Shown here piece after piece: positions 45,301 to 59,500 of a DNA stretch of 64,000 nt (its first letter is position 1; each line of letters begins with the position of its first letter). Below the pieces are notes generated by a model that saw nothing but the letters and a program-made list of their open reading frames with translations, made no database searches and had not been told where the DNA came from. Position numbers and translations under genes: made by a program. The stretch comes from Zeus faber (lineage: Eukaryota > Chordata > Actinopteri > Zeiformes > Zeidae). The DNA is taken from contig OY482855.1 of the NCBI GenBank assembly GCA_960531495.1, positions 12,613,865-12,677,864 on the forward strand. Direction: 5' to 3'.

Positions 45301-46488
45301 TGATCATCATGAGAAAAAAAAAAAAAAAAAGGAACCGACGGAGAAAATTTCCTTTTTCTTACACATGGGAAGGAGCAAAGCGAAGGCGCTCACTCGAGCA
45401 CCGCGGCGGTGGTGGGGAGAGAGCCAGTGAGTCCAAACAGGACGGCAGTATGTTCACCGGGGATTAATTTGTTTGTCAGCTGCGATATTTTTCCGAGCGA
45501 TGGCGTTGCTCTTCCGTCGATCGTTCAAAGCAGATACAGTACGGTGGTGATCAATCCGATCAATCAACGAGGCTCTTCGATGAGCTCCTCGTTGATCACA
45601 ACCCCCAGCAAACGTACTGAGTTTGAACCACGCCGCTGATTTTTCTACCAACCTTCATTCGCTCGGGACATGAGACGGTCCCGTACCTCGAGGTGAGAGA
45701 AGGGCGTCGGCGTCGTCTGCTACCTGAAAACCCGAGATGAATTATATCTCAAACAGGACGTCATAGCCCCCCCCCCCCCCCCCCCCCCCCCGTGGCGGAG
45801 AGAAATTGGGAGATACATTGTTTCCGAGAGCCGTATCCATGACGATGAGGCGCGGAATTAGGGTCAAAATTGCGACTCCTGTATTGGTGAAAATACGTTT
45901 GCGAAACTCTAATTGATGCAACGTTTTTTTACCGCGGCTTTTACCCCACGTCCATCAACCCGACCTCACCGTGAGCACTGCCTGTTTATTATGACATTTA
46001 TTGCGACGTTATCGCGTGTTACAGACAATTCCGCCGAGACTCGTCATCCTTTTATCGTTCTGCGGCAATAAAAGCAGGAGAGCTCTACCTGCACAGGCCA
46101 TTACAGAGGCTTTGAAGGAAAGTGGTGAAGGACACGGAGAAAAATATGGAATGGACTAGAATGTAAAAATAAAGCTAGACTCTAGCTAGAGTTGTTGAGG
46201 GGAAAAATAGGTTACGGACACATGCACGAGGCGGCGAATAATAATGGTTGCCATTGTCCACGGAGCAACAGGCGAAGGATTAGGGTGGGCTCTCGGTGAA
46301 ACGGGAAAAAAAAAAAACAGGATAGACAGAAAGAGGAGGAGGTGGAGGAGAAGGTGGAGGCTGGCACCTGAAGCCAGGGAGTGTGTTGTCTTGGAGCCAC
46401 GTGCTCGGGCCGAGCGTGTGAGTGACTGGAGCGCTGCACGTCAGAGCAGTGACTCATTCTGGTGGAGAGCTCGCAATTCACACGCAAG
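45301..46488. other. Non-coding with long homopolymers
   Basis: An A run lies at 45313-45329 and a run of 25 C at 45767-45791. No recognisable gene. Confidence 0.4.
45767..45791. repeat. Poly(C) tract of 25
   Basis: Uninterrupted C run. It is G-quadruplex or i-motif prone, and its length is unreliable in assemblies. Confidence 0.95.
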
Positions 46489-46502
46489 CACACACACACA
46501 CC

Positions 46503-46547
<45 letters not shown>

Positions 46548-46582
46548 ACACACACACACACACCCACACACACACACACACA
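46489..46582. repeat. (CA)n microsatellite
   Basis: About 94 bp of CA with CCC interruptions. Confidence 0.97.
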
Positions 46583-48456
<1,874 letters not shown>

Positions 48457-48493
48457 CACACACACACGCACACACACACACACACACACACAG
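48457..48493. repeat. (CA)n microsatellite, right part
   Basis: CA units resume at the right end of the hAT-like element, with one CG interruption. Confidence 0.95.
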
Positions 48494-49378
48494 TAAATTC
48501 AAGTGCATATAGGTGCACACCGAGGTGTTGACACAGGCATTCCTCTCTCTAAGCAGGACAAACAAGCAAAGGCCTCCTCCACAGCGGAAGAGTCCACTAG
48601 CAGGTTAGTGGGGGGTTGGGGGTGGGGGTTCTATCGGCTTCTACTAGCCCCCTCCACCCCCCTGCCCCTCGGTACTGAGCTCAACGGAAGGTCTCCTGAC
48701 GTGGCTTCCCCGCAGCCCCACAAGCCAGCGCGGCGCAGGGGCGGCCTCGCCCTCTCCGGTCGCCCACTCTCTGCGCTACAGGTCAGACTCGAAAAGAGAC
48801 TGTGGGGACGTCCTGTACGGTTCTAGTAAAAAAGAAGCGAACAGACAGACAAGCCCAGCGGGGCCCCGGAGGAAAGTAAAAAAAATTCGGGCTTCTTTTT
48901 CTTTTTCTTTTTTTTTTTTACCTATTCCTACCTGTTTTTTTGGGGGGGGGGGGGGGGGGGTTTCCGAGAAAGCAAGTTTGATCAAGTTCTGATCATTTGA
49001 AATTGGCAACTCAACAGATGTTTCATAAAATAAGAACAGCTACACCTCTAGGAGATTTAATTGAACCCCGGAAGAATGTCTCCTCTCTCTCTTTCTATCT
49101 CTCTCTCTGTCTCTTTCTCTCTCTCTCTCGCTCTCTCCCACAGACAGGTCGTCACTTGTCAGACATAATGAATGATAAACAAAAAAGGCCCCACTTGTTA
49201 TTCCTTTTTTATTTTTATTTTTTCTTATTTCAAGTCATCCACGGTCACAGCGAAAACCTCCATTTCAACGGTTTGTTTTTCTTTTTTTCACTTGGCCTCC
49301 CATCCATTCTTTCTTGACTTGGTTGAAATAGACAAATAAAAATAATTGACACATCCTTGCAAAACTTGAAAGGAAAAT
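48494..49378. other. Intergenic, nothing recognised
   Basis: A run of 19 G lies at 48942-48960 and pyrimidine-rich tracts at 48895-48919 and 49080-49140. No gene was recognised. Confidence 0.4.
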
Positions 49379-49449
49379 GTGAAACGTGAAACGGATTGGA
49401 CGTTTAAAGTGTTTTTCACTTCAAACTTCCAGTCTGTTTCACGTTTCAC
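49379..49449. ncRNA. Candidate pre-miRNA-like hairpin
   Basis: Positions 49379-49411 pair with 49417-49449 around a TTTTT loop. The 33-position stem has 29 Watson-Crick pairs, 2 G-U pairs and 2 mismatches. The base of the stem reads GTGAAACGTGAAAC against GTTTCACGTTTCAC. A-rich and T-rich flanks add a few more pairs. Length, small loop and scattered mismatches are like a miRNA precursor, but a diverged foldback transposon would look the same. I do not recognise a known miRNA seed here. Confidence 0.3.
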
Positions 49450-52400
49450 CTTTTTCTTCCAAGGCATGTTTGACCTTCATGTGATCTGCTCGAATCTGAT
49501 TTCTCTCTCTCTCCTTCTCGCTGGTGCATCCTAAGCTTCTTACCTCACAGTATCACCATCATCACTTTCCAGGGTCAACATCAACCTCAGCATCAGTCGA
49601 CTAAAGGGACACAGCCTGCCCCGCAGAACAACAGTGATTTGAGGAAATAGAAGAAATGGACAATAACTACCATTACATTTACATTTACATTAAACTGAAG
49701 TAGTTAAAACCTGATGGGCTTTCACAACGGCGTTTTTTTTTTTTTTTTTTAAATGTTCTCAATTTCTCTTAATTATTTTACTTTATTACTTTATTTATTC
49801 ATTTTTAACCCTCTAAATGGTCCGTATAGAAATGCGCCAAACCACCCCGGAACATATTCCCCGTCTATGTAAGTGTACCTGCCGATTCTGATTCAGATTC
49901 TCATTGCCATGGAGCGGAGGAGCCCCCCCTCCCCCACCACCACCACCACCACGCCCGTTTCTTAAACCACCTAAGAATAGCCCAGATGAAGTGAAACATC
50001 TGCGGCTTCCTCACACGCCGCCGGATCAGGCAAGGTGAAGAACATTTACTTTTTATCGAAACCTAAACTCCGCGTCTCAATTGTCCTGGTTACCGATTTC
50101 CCAGACAAAGCCGGGGGCCCTTTCCTCCTCGCACTCTCTTTGGCCCCCGTCCGCCGTTATGAACAGAGGACGATACCAGACTGGGTTTCCAGCGTTGAGA
50201 TAACGTGCGCTCGCTCAGTTACACGCCACTCATATGCGCGGTCAAACTGGCATCGTGGGCATACATAATGCATGGGGGTCTGAAAGAAGAGCCGTGCCCT
50301 ATTTCTCCTCCAGAACTGCTGAGCTATGCATCGCATCACACACACACGCACACACACTTAGACACAGTAGTGGGGAGCTGCCGCATGGCATAGTAAAGAC
50401 TCGGCCTTCTCTAATTATTCCGATCCCGTATCCTTACATGCTGAGTGTGCGTCTACTGTAGTTAGGCGTATTGAGTGGGGGGATGGGCCGGCAGTGCACA
50501 CTAAAGTGATTTTTTTTTTCCCCATTCGTAATCGGTCCTTATAGAAAATCCTCCAGTCGGCAAAGCCTTTTTTATCAGGTGAGCCACGGGTCAAGGTAGA
50601 CGGAGATCTCTCTGGCCATGCTTCAATATCAACCGTGCCACTCCACGAGGGGCATTGAGCGGAGAGGCCTGAGGCTGAACGAGCATGGGAAGCAAGTTGT
50701 ATTCCCAGATAGGATATCACCGAAGTAGGGCAGCGACTTAGTGCACCTGCTCCACTACCATGACGATGTGATTACCATGCAAATACCTCGCGTCGTGTAC
50801 CGAGAAGTAATGTCCGCCGAACATATCGAACCTGATGCACTGGCCCATTCTAATGCACAAGCTAATTTGAGGGGTGAGATAGGTAAAAGTTAAGGGTTTA
50901 AGGGTTTGCGTTGTCATAAGCACCACAAAACGGCGGGGAAGCGGGTCTTAGACGTCATGAAATTCTTACACATAAAGCCAGCCGCAACAATCCAAAAATT
51001 GGATAAAAATAACAATTTTTTAAAAGTGATTAAAAAAAAATAAGGTTAAAACAAGAAGCATGCAAAGAAAAGTGCTGCGTTTATTTGTCTCTGCCAGTAA
51101 AATACCGCCCCCATGCGGGCTATACATGTCAATGCAGCCACGGCGTCGGCTGCAGTTGGTGCTTACGCTGATGACGTCATCAAAGCTTTAGAAGAGCTCT
51201 GGCGTCATCAAGTGGAAGCATATTATACTAACACCTTAGCCATCATGCCAATTGTTAAGGCCAGAGTCATTGACATTGAAATTATAATTTCTAGATGTTT
51301 TGAAACAATTCAATGTACCAAATCATATGTCACAGTTTTGGGGAAATGGAAACATCTAAAATGTTTGAGTCTAGTAGTATTGGCAGAATTACGTGTCGCT
51401 GAGGAAACCGCATTTTAATCATTTATATTTGAATTTGAACTGCTCAACTCGAATAATTGCATTGAAAAACTGAATTTGAATTGCATGATTCAAAATTCGA
51501 ATGGTAAAATGTAGTTCACTTGCTCTGAAACTCTATTTGATCCTGACTGAAAATCCACTCAGTTGTTGCGATGCAAATTCAGCTCAGTGTGTCTCACGCA
51601 TCCAAGTCGTTGAGGAAAAGTAAGTGAGTGTAGATTCACATGGCTACGCACATCACATATATATATTTTCTTAGTTTCATCCAGTTGTAATAAATACATC
51701 TATTCTAAAAACACACTGTTAGTACTGTTGTGTTTGGAGAAACGGGGAGCGGGGATGCACAGCTGACCGTGCAGCACTCAGCGGAGTGGGTGTCGTGGTG
51801 TCGCCAACCTTTTTTATCTTATTTTTTATTTTCTAAAGATAAAAATACTGGAAAATAAAAAGCCGGGAGGACTTGTTACCACAGAACTCTACGACCGCTT
51901 ACGTTACATTTGCCACAGAGCAACCATGATTACAGCACTATTATTAATATAAACACTATAATAATGACAGAGGTTAAACGCAGCTCATGTTTCATTTGCC
52001 CTGCAGAGCGCATCGGGCCACCCGCCCGTTCAAACCGATTTCCAATCGCGACCGTTTATCTAATATGGGGCGAGGTTTGGTGCGACGACGACGCAGAGGA
52101 GCGCCACCAAGATGGCTGCCGCTGAGGTGGAACAGGTCTGTTGTATCCGCCAACGCCGTTGAGGCACCTTACCAAGAGGGCTGCCGCTGCGACGTAACGG
52201 CCCGCTGAACCCGCTTTCGCGACAGTATTAAACAAACTGGACGGTATATTTTCCCTATTTTACATTGTTCTCTGGCCGTGTTTGCGCTGTCATGTCATTA
52301 TCGCAATATCTTTTGTGAATCGGACGCCAAAACGGCGCAGATAGCGGGTGCAATTGATGCGCATCTCATGAGGCTATCAGCGCACGCAATCACTTTCTTT

Positions 52401-52483
52401 GTGAATTAGCCCCTGAGTGCACAGGGGAATGGGGCGTGGGAGGTGAGCAGTGCAAGAACCACTTTGAACAGACTTAATTAAGA

Positions 52484-52484
<1 letters not shown>
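49450..52484. other. Intergenic, nothing firmly recognised
   Basis: Repeated GAATTTGAA-type stretches at about 51420-51500 look like old repeat sequence. A CpG-rich patch at 52000-52200 contains two related copies around AAGATGGCTGCCGCTG and AAGAGGGCTGCCGCTG. No coding gene was recognised. Confidence 0.35.

Positions 52485-52532
<48 letters not shown>
52485..52532. repeat. (TG)n microsatellite
   Basis: About 23 TG units. Confidence 0.97.
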
Positions 52533-52534
<2 letters not shown>

Positions 52535-53452
52535 CCTCTTTACGCTTCCAATCTTTTACTAACAGGGCTGGACAGTACAGAGAGAGTAGATGACTGCACA
52601 GGGCAAGCATGTTATTTTTTTTTTTGTTATTTGCAAATAAGGAAGACTTGATATGCGATGATCTTGGTTCTCAATTTGTATTTCCAAATGCTTTAAAATG
52701 GCGCTGGTAAGATGTTTAAATGTAACGGAAATGTGAAAAGGCTGCCCCGGATCTGAGCCCCAGATGTTTACAATGCGGGTCACGGCCCTGGCTCCAGTGG
52801 TCGTACTGGTCGAGCGTCTGCAGGGGTCAGCCATGATGTGCAAACCGAGGGGCTCCAAGACTTCATTGATCAAAAATATGTTAAAATATATAAAAAGTGG
52901 TGAAAATATCACAGCACGCATGAATCAAATGTATGTTGTTGTCTTTTTTTTATCTTCAAAGTGTAGAAAATATTGATTCCTTGCTCAATATAGTTCATTA
53001 AAATGGACACTCGAGTCACTGCATGAGAGCACATGTTCCCAAACCTCAATACCCTTCCCTGGGGGTCCTCTATGGCTTACAGTAGTTTTGTTATATTTGT
53101 CTCGTTTTTATTAATCAAACACGTTTTCACAGTATATTTAAACTCACCCTCACTAATGAAGTGAATTTCATTCTTTGTTATGATGTGTGCACCTTGTTTA
53201 AGCAAGTTCGATATGTGGAATGACACGCACACCAATACAGCTCAAATTGAGACTTTAATTATCTACTTTATTTGTTTGAAATTAATGAAATGCTGGGTTT
53301 TAGAAACTGGGTTTCACAGCCAACAGTGCTTTCTTTTTTTCTTCCTTTTTAACAACCGTGTGTTCATTCATCATTGATCACGGAATAATAGTAAAAAATA
53401 AATAATAATAAAAAAAATATATATGCTTTTATCAAAATGATAAAAAGCCATG
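52533..53452. other. Intergenic, nothing recognised
   Basis: AT-rich DNA without a recognisable gene or RNA. Confidence 0.4.
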
Positions 53453-54615
53453 TTGTAAAAATGGGTACACCCTCCTGAAAGTTACAAAATGAAACGTAAT
53501 AAAATGTTTTCTGGTGCTAGTTCAGGGCAACTGATCAGCAGATAAGTCTGTTGAACCACCACACTCAAACGGGTGTTATTGGATGACAATTAAGGGTGGT
53601 GCTTAACCCACTGAATCGCTTTCAGACGTAATGCTGACAGCAATGGCACCGCATGGGAGAAAACTCTCCGGAGACTTGAGAAAGAGATTGATTTCATCGC
53701 ACAAAAGAAGACGTGGGTACAAGAGGGTTTGCCAATAACTGTTATTACGTCAGAACACGCGCAAAAGTGATACAGAAATTTAAAAAGGATGGACTTGGGA
53801 ACAGCTCCCTGAAACGTTCAGGCCGTCGCCGTCAGCTTTCCCCTCACGATGAGGGATTTTTGCTGAGAAAAGTGCCGGAGAATCGTGAAGCAAATGCCTC
53901 GGAGCTGGCAAAAGCGGCGGAAAGCCCAACTGGAGTGACTGTTTGATCTCACAGAGTAAGACAAACCCTGCCTAGAAGTGGAACGCATGGTTGTCATCCA
54001 CGCACAAAGCACAAGAACGCCCGTTCAGCCTTCGCTAAGGCCCATAGTGACAAAGGGAAAGACTTTGAGAGAGAGAGAGAGAGAGAGAGAGAGTTTAGAG
54101 ACTCAGAAACCAGAGTTCATATTTTTGGATCTGATGGTATCTGAAACGTATGGCGTCGCAGGGGGGAGGAGTACAGTGAAAAGAAGTGCATGGTCCCCAC
54201 AGTGAAATGTGACGGTGGTAAAGTTCTTATAGGGGAGTGTATGAAGGCTGAAGGTATGGGGGCTGAGAATTGTACTTCCTCGATGGCATCATGAATTTGC
54301 AGATGTACTGCAAAACCTTGAAAGAGAAGTTGCTGCTCTCTCTCTCCGCACCCTGGGTCATCAGGCACTCTTTCAACATGACCACGACCCTCAACCTTCT
54401 TCCAAGGTCACTGCTGCATTCTTACGGAAGAACAAGGTGAAAGTGCTGCAGTGGTATGTAACGGGGATCGGGGTGTGACAATATGTTGTGAACTTGTACA
54501 CTCTATGGCAAGAAGGGCCAGTGCAGTACTCAAAAGTAACGGAGTAACGGACATACTAAGTACTAGAATATTAGGTATTTGTAGAATTGAATCCAGGGTG
54601 TACTCATTTTTGCAA
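53453..54615 (+). mobile_element. Decayed Tc1-like DNA transposon
   Basis: The left end at 53453-53473 and the right end at 54595-54615 are inverted copies, 19 of 21 bases alike, sharing the TGTACTCA/GGGTACACCCT-type Tc1 terminus. Between them lie broken pieces of a Tc1 transposase. 53768-53946 carries a helix-turn-helix-like part ([20 protein letters not shown] and following). Later fragments near 54010-54060 and 54340-54450 include HDHDP and LRKNKVKVLQW, resembling the catalytic-domain HDNDPKH and LKKNKIKVLEWP blocks. Stops, frameshifts and an internal GA microsatellite (54067-54093) make it inactive. Confidence 0.75.
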
Positions 54616-54631
54616 CCCCTGATTTAAGCAA

Positions 54632-54834
54632 AAGGGGATGGTAGCTCAGGCGGTAGAGCTAGTGATCTAAAGGTTGCTGGTTCGATCCCAGGCTCCTCCT
54701 GCCAGCATGCTGTAGTGTCCTTGAGCAAGACACTTAACCCCTAATTGCTCCTGATGGCTGCGTCTGTCGGTGTTTGAACAATTGTAAGTCGCTTTGGATA
54801 AAAGCGTCTGCTAAATGAAATGTAATGTAATGTA
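54632..54834 (+). mobile_element. tRNA-derived SINE
   Basis: The head has an A box (TAGCTCAGGCGG, about 54642-54653) and a B box (GGTTCGATCCC, 54679-54689) of a tRNA-like RNA polymerase III promoter. The conserved fish SINE 3' segment contains GTCGCTTTGGATAAAAGCGT. The end is an (AATGT)n tail. Target duplications AAGCAA lie at 54626-54631 and 54835-54840. It landed about 15 bp beyond the Tc1-like right end. It is not a functional tRNA gene because the cloverleaf is degenerate. Confidence 0.85.
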
Positions 54835-54840
54835 AAGCAA

Positions 54841-55733
54841 TGTTGCCTAATTTACTTATTTTACAGTTCTTGATGACATATCATTCAACGTAATTAAGTA
54901 TGTTTAATAAATGTATTTTTTTTTCATCTTTCCATGAATTGTAATGGTGATCATTAAGAAATATATCTTTCTGATCAGAGGGGGTGTACTCACGACTACT
55001 TCATGAAATAAAAATAAAAATCTGCTTTAGTGTTTAAGAGTTTATCAGTGTTGAATTGATGTATCGGTCACAGTGAAATTCATGTTCATTCTAGTAATGC
55101 AATTAAGAACCATATCGACAACAGCCTAAATGATTATTAATCTGCTGATTAAAAAATTAATAAAATTAAAATAAAAAAAAAAAAGAGTGCTGACATTTTA
55201 AATATATCAACACCTGCCAGACAAGATGAAAAATCCTAAAACAATGGACTAAATCTAAATCCCCTGCTCATCGGTCTATAAGGTGACTTAGTGAAGTGAC
55301 TATGAATTTGATGGAAGGTGAAAACCAAAGCACGTGCTGATTAAAACACCAACCACAACAATGACACAAACCACAGTAGAACCACAGTAGAACCACAGTT
55401 CAAAATATACAGGAAGCAGCACTAAATCAAAAATCCAAAGAAATAAATACAAATACATATTGAAGTCATTCTCCGCCTACACAACAATGCACATACACAT
55501 TGGCTAAAAAAACAAAAACAAAAAAACAAACAAATAACAACCCTGGTGGTATCAAAAAGGTATCCGTCAAAAAGGTCCCCACCGTTGCCGTGGCAAGGGG
55601 CTGGAATGCCGCCGGGCCGGTCGGGGCTACCGCTGCTCCACCTCCTCCTCACCGATTAGCATCGCGGTGACGCAGGCCGAAAACATAGTGATCCCGGTGA
55701 GAACGTCCCCACCCATGTCTCAGGTGGCACTGC

Positions 55734-55735
<2 letters not shown>
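54841..55735. other. Intergenic, nothing recognised
   Basis: A second Tc1-end-like GGGGGTGTACTCA occurs at about 54980-54992. ORFs are short and unsupported. Confidence 0.4.

Positions 55736-55827
<92 letters not shown>
55736..55827. repeat. (CA)n microsatellite
   Basis: About 46 uninterrupted CA units. Confidence 0.97.
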
Positions 55828-56451
55828 ATCGGCCCCTGGGGGCCTCACATATCCATTAACTACTGTGTCCTTTATACAGTATTTGACCCAGTTCCCTTTT
55901 AAACACGTTATTAATGGCACTCAGCTGTCAGTCATTTCTTAAAGTTCTTATAAGGTCACTGATTGGGGCATGTGTTGCTGCACAGAGGAGGAGCGGGGTG
56001 GAGTGTTCTTAGAGGCTTTCGGAGGCAGAGTGTGTGTGTGTGTGTGCGTGCCTGAGAGTGTGTGTGTCTTCATTTCTGTGCATGTATCTAGGTTGATCAA
56101 TGCAGATAAAATAGCAGGGTTTAAACGCACTCATCACATGCTTCTAGTCATGAGACGGTTTCCAAGATCATCACACACCGCCGGGGAAAATGTGGAGGAA
56201 TGTGTTCATCACTTGAGCAAATCTTTTTTTTTTTCCTTTTTTTTTTTAAACTCACACACTCACACACACTCACTTTTTCCTGGAATTAAAAAGATCACGT
56301 CTCTTCCAAGAATTTCAACCCGCTCTGCGAATCCGGTTTCCGGGGTTTGCTTTTTTGATGTGCCATTGCACCGTCCTATAAACGACCCCGATTTCCTGAA
56401 AAACATCGACCACTACTGTACGTGATTTTCCTCAACAATAAAACCTGCACC
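55828..56451. other. Intergenic 3' of the RGL gene
   Basis: Short GT and T-rich tracts. The ORFs here lack recognisable domains. Confidence 0.4.
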
Positions 56452-56457
56452 GTTTAA
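56452..56457 (-). terminator. Candidate polyadenylation signal of the RGL gene
   Basis: TTTAAT on the plus strand is ATTAAA on the minus strand, about 60 bases after the stop codon. That would give a very short 3' UTR; a more distal signal is possible. Confidence 0.25.
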
Positions 56458-56516
56458 TAACCTCGTCTCAGTCAATCTTTGTGAATTTGTTCAGAAATTG
56501 CTCTTCTGCCACGCCG

Positions 56517-59500
56517 TTATTTAGTGTAGCGTCCCAGACTGGAAGTAGCTTGCAGCGGCTTCTTGCGGCTCTTGGTGAACTGGCGCAGAACAAAGTCAAA
56601 GTTGGCCGCCGTGGACATGGCGTAGAAGACGTTTGCCTTGTCTGGTATGAGCAGCTCTGGAATAAGAAAAAAAAAAAAAAAGGATAGTGGTTTTTTTTTT
56701 ATCGTGGCAAGTGAAGTGCCATAAGCAAATGGGAGCAGTTTTTATTGGCACATTAAAGCCAATAAACAGAATTCATTTTCTGACCTCTTTCCGGGGAAAT
56801 GACCTGCGACAGGGTGAAGTCGCGGCTGCTCATGTGCTCCAGGTGGTGCTTCTCCAGGCCTCGCTGAATCACCTGGGCCGTTTTGTCCTGGCTGCTCAGC
56901 TGTGAAGGGCAACGGGGGCAAAACACCGGTTACATACTGCACTGTGTTGTGCGGGCGGTGTGGTTTAAGCCGCCACACCTGTCTTGGTCTAGGTAATTGG
57001 GGACAGGTGTACAGCCCCCCGGAGTCAGGGTGGCTGTACACCTGCTGCTTGTCAGAGCAATCGAGGAGCAACAACACAGAGAGAGAGAGACTCTGTCGTG
57101 ACGTGTGTCCATCTTCTCCCGGCTTGTCACATCTTGCCACCCTCTACCACAAACTGGTGTGTTTATAACATCTCTGCCTTTGTCTCTGTGTCGGATGGCC
57201 CTGAAAATGCCACTCTGGTGCCAGGTGGAACTGCCACACATGCCAGACCAGGGTACGTACCAAAGGCTACTGTAGGTCGGACCAAACGACAAGAGATGCA
57301 CCCATCCACGGTTTTTCAGTTGCGATCAGATGTGCCGTTACTGATACGGTTTCCAATAACAGAGCTCTTTTTTCTTATTGTTGTTGTTGGTATTATGTGT
57401 AAGGTTACATGAGGCGGTAGTAAACCATACAGCACTTCTTATTAAAAGAGCAAAAACACTTGTACAAAAATCCATTACATTTAAAATTAAAAAAAAAAAA
57501 AAAATCAAGAACTGGATCTGGACCTTTGGATTTGGTCACATTGGAACGGTCGTGGAGTTGGAGAAAACCCCCCCCTCTCCTCCCTACTCCACGTGGATCA
57601 TAAACCTTTGAATATAAAAACAACTCATTGACATCAGTTGAGAAATGTCAACGCTATAGTGCTTTTTATCCAGAAAAACCGCAGCTCCCCCGTTTACAGG
57701 CCAGTCTTTTCCGTTCCAATATCGCGGCGACGTTGACATACGATTATTTTGGATTTAAGCCGGACAAGCCGAGGGATGGTATCTGTGTAGTTTTCAATCC
57801 TCATCCGGTGATTTGTTTCTGTGTGGCGCTGCACTAATAGAACTACAACTCCCAGTAACTCTACAGCAGCGCATATTACATAGTGTAGGTCGGAATTATG
57901 ACGTCTTATTTTGAGGACCAACACAGCTGGATGGCTGCTTCAATCAGTGGCGGTTTGCCCAACTCCAACTGCCGGTTCCTATTCGTGCATTGCGTTTTAA
58001 AGGTTAATTAATTGCCGAGTCAAATTCCTGAGGGGGCCGACCATTAAATTAGCAAAAAACAGGCGGGTTCAGGATCGAGCACAAGCTATGAGATGGAATT
58101 TGGATCAGCACGTGGACCGGCGATGTGATTACGATGAGTGAATGACGTCAATATCAGCACCCAATACTTGATATTTGACGATATTTGATCAGACCCATCC
58201 CTACAAACGACCACCTTTCGTGTCCCCTTTTTGCTTGACCCCATGCGCTTGGTGCAACCTCTTGAATCCAAAAGTCAGGTTTAAGTCCATTTTGGGGCAG
58301 TACCTCCCTCCCTCCCCATCTTATTCGAAGCCAGATATCGGAGGTTGAACTCACCATGATGCTCTTATACATGTTGCCATTGCACCTGCCCAGGTCCACG
58401 CTCACCCGGACGATGCAGGAGTCGGCCACCTGCCGGTTGTAGACCGGCAGCAAGGTCATGGAGACGGAGCGCTTGTGGTGGGACGCCAGCGTGGGCCACG
58501 GCAGCGTGTCCCCGAAGGGCGCCGGCGGCCCGCAAAGGTCCGGCTCCGAGCCACAGGAGGAGGAGCCGCAGGGGGCAGCCGAGTCCGGCGACGACGCCGT
58601 GGACGGGCAGGGCGAAGAGGAGGAGGAGGGCGAAGAGGAGGAGGGGGGCGAGGGGGATGAGCAGGCCTCGGATACGTTGCCGCAGGACTTGGAGAAGGAC
58701 TGTGGAGAGGGAGGGAGAGAAAGAGACCCACGCAGGGTCACCGCGAGAAGGGTCCCTTTTATTAATGTATCCTCTGCATCCTAACTGTTTAGCAGCAGCT
58801 CTAGAGCCAATGCCTCGGCTGGAGTGTCTAACCCTTTCACCGTGACTCCACGTCAGATATCGTGCCCCCCCCCCCCTCAGGAACGTCTCCCCTGCAGAGC
58901 CATATGCACCGTTAAACAAGCACTTCTGGGGACCCGCTCGATGGGAGTTCCACTTCTCGAGCGCAGAGTGGTTTCGAGAGCCCATCGACGAGGGTCCGTT
59001 GTAACAGGAGATAATACAAGCGTTCCAGTTCTGAAGTAACGCTCACCCTGTGTATGTTGACGCTCATTAGAATCGCTTCGGGGGTTCGTCTTGACTCGCA
59101 AACAAGGTTCAGCTTCTTTGTGAACTGTAAATGGAGGGTATTTTGCCAAACACTGCTGGTTTCCATAGCTCGAGGCGCAAGGCAGCGCAGCTTTGAACAA
59201 GGATACAGATTCTTGTGTATATGAGGAATAACAAGAGGGCTGGAGAGATGCAAACACGCATATTGTGCACAGGCAGAACTGGTGTACCTGCAGTCTGATG
59301 GAACAAGCAGAGTTCGGGGAGGACAGATCCTCCATCTCAGATCCACTGGATCCAGAGGATGACACGCTGATCTGGTCAGCGAGGAGCTTCTTGGATCCCT
59401 CACCCACAGACAATAAGCTGTGAACAGAGATTCAGATCGGTTCCTTTAAAAACAGCCTATTGATACATTATATTATATTATATGATTATTGCCGTTTTTA

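Noticed and set aside
51113-51418. 101-codon ORF beginning MRAIHVNAATASAAVGAYAD
   Set aside because: No domain recognised and no upstream promoter or splice signal that I trust. Surrounding DNA looks like old repeat.
54632-54705. Possible tRNA gene
   Set aside because: A and B boxes are present, but the cloverleaf is degenerate and the sequence continues into a SINE body with an AATGT tail and flanking duplications.
58365-58985. 206-codon minus-strand ORF overlapping the large RGL exon
   Set aside because: It is in a different frame from the RGL exon, which joins its neighbours in frame and matches the family; this ORF reads GC-rich linker in the wrong frame.
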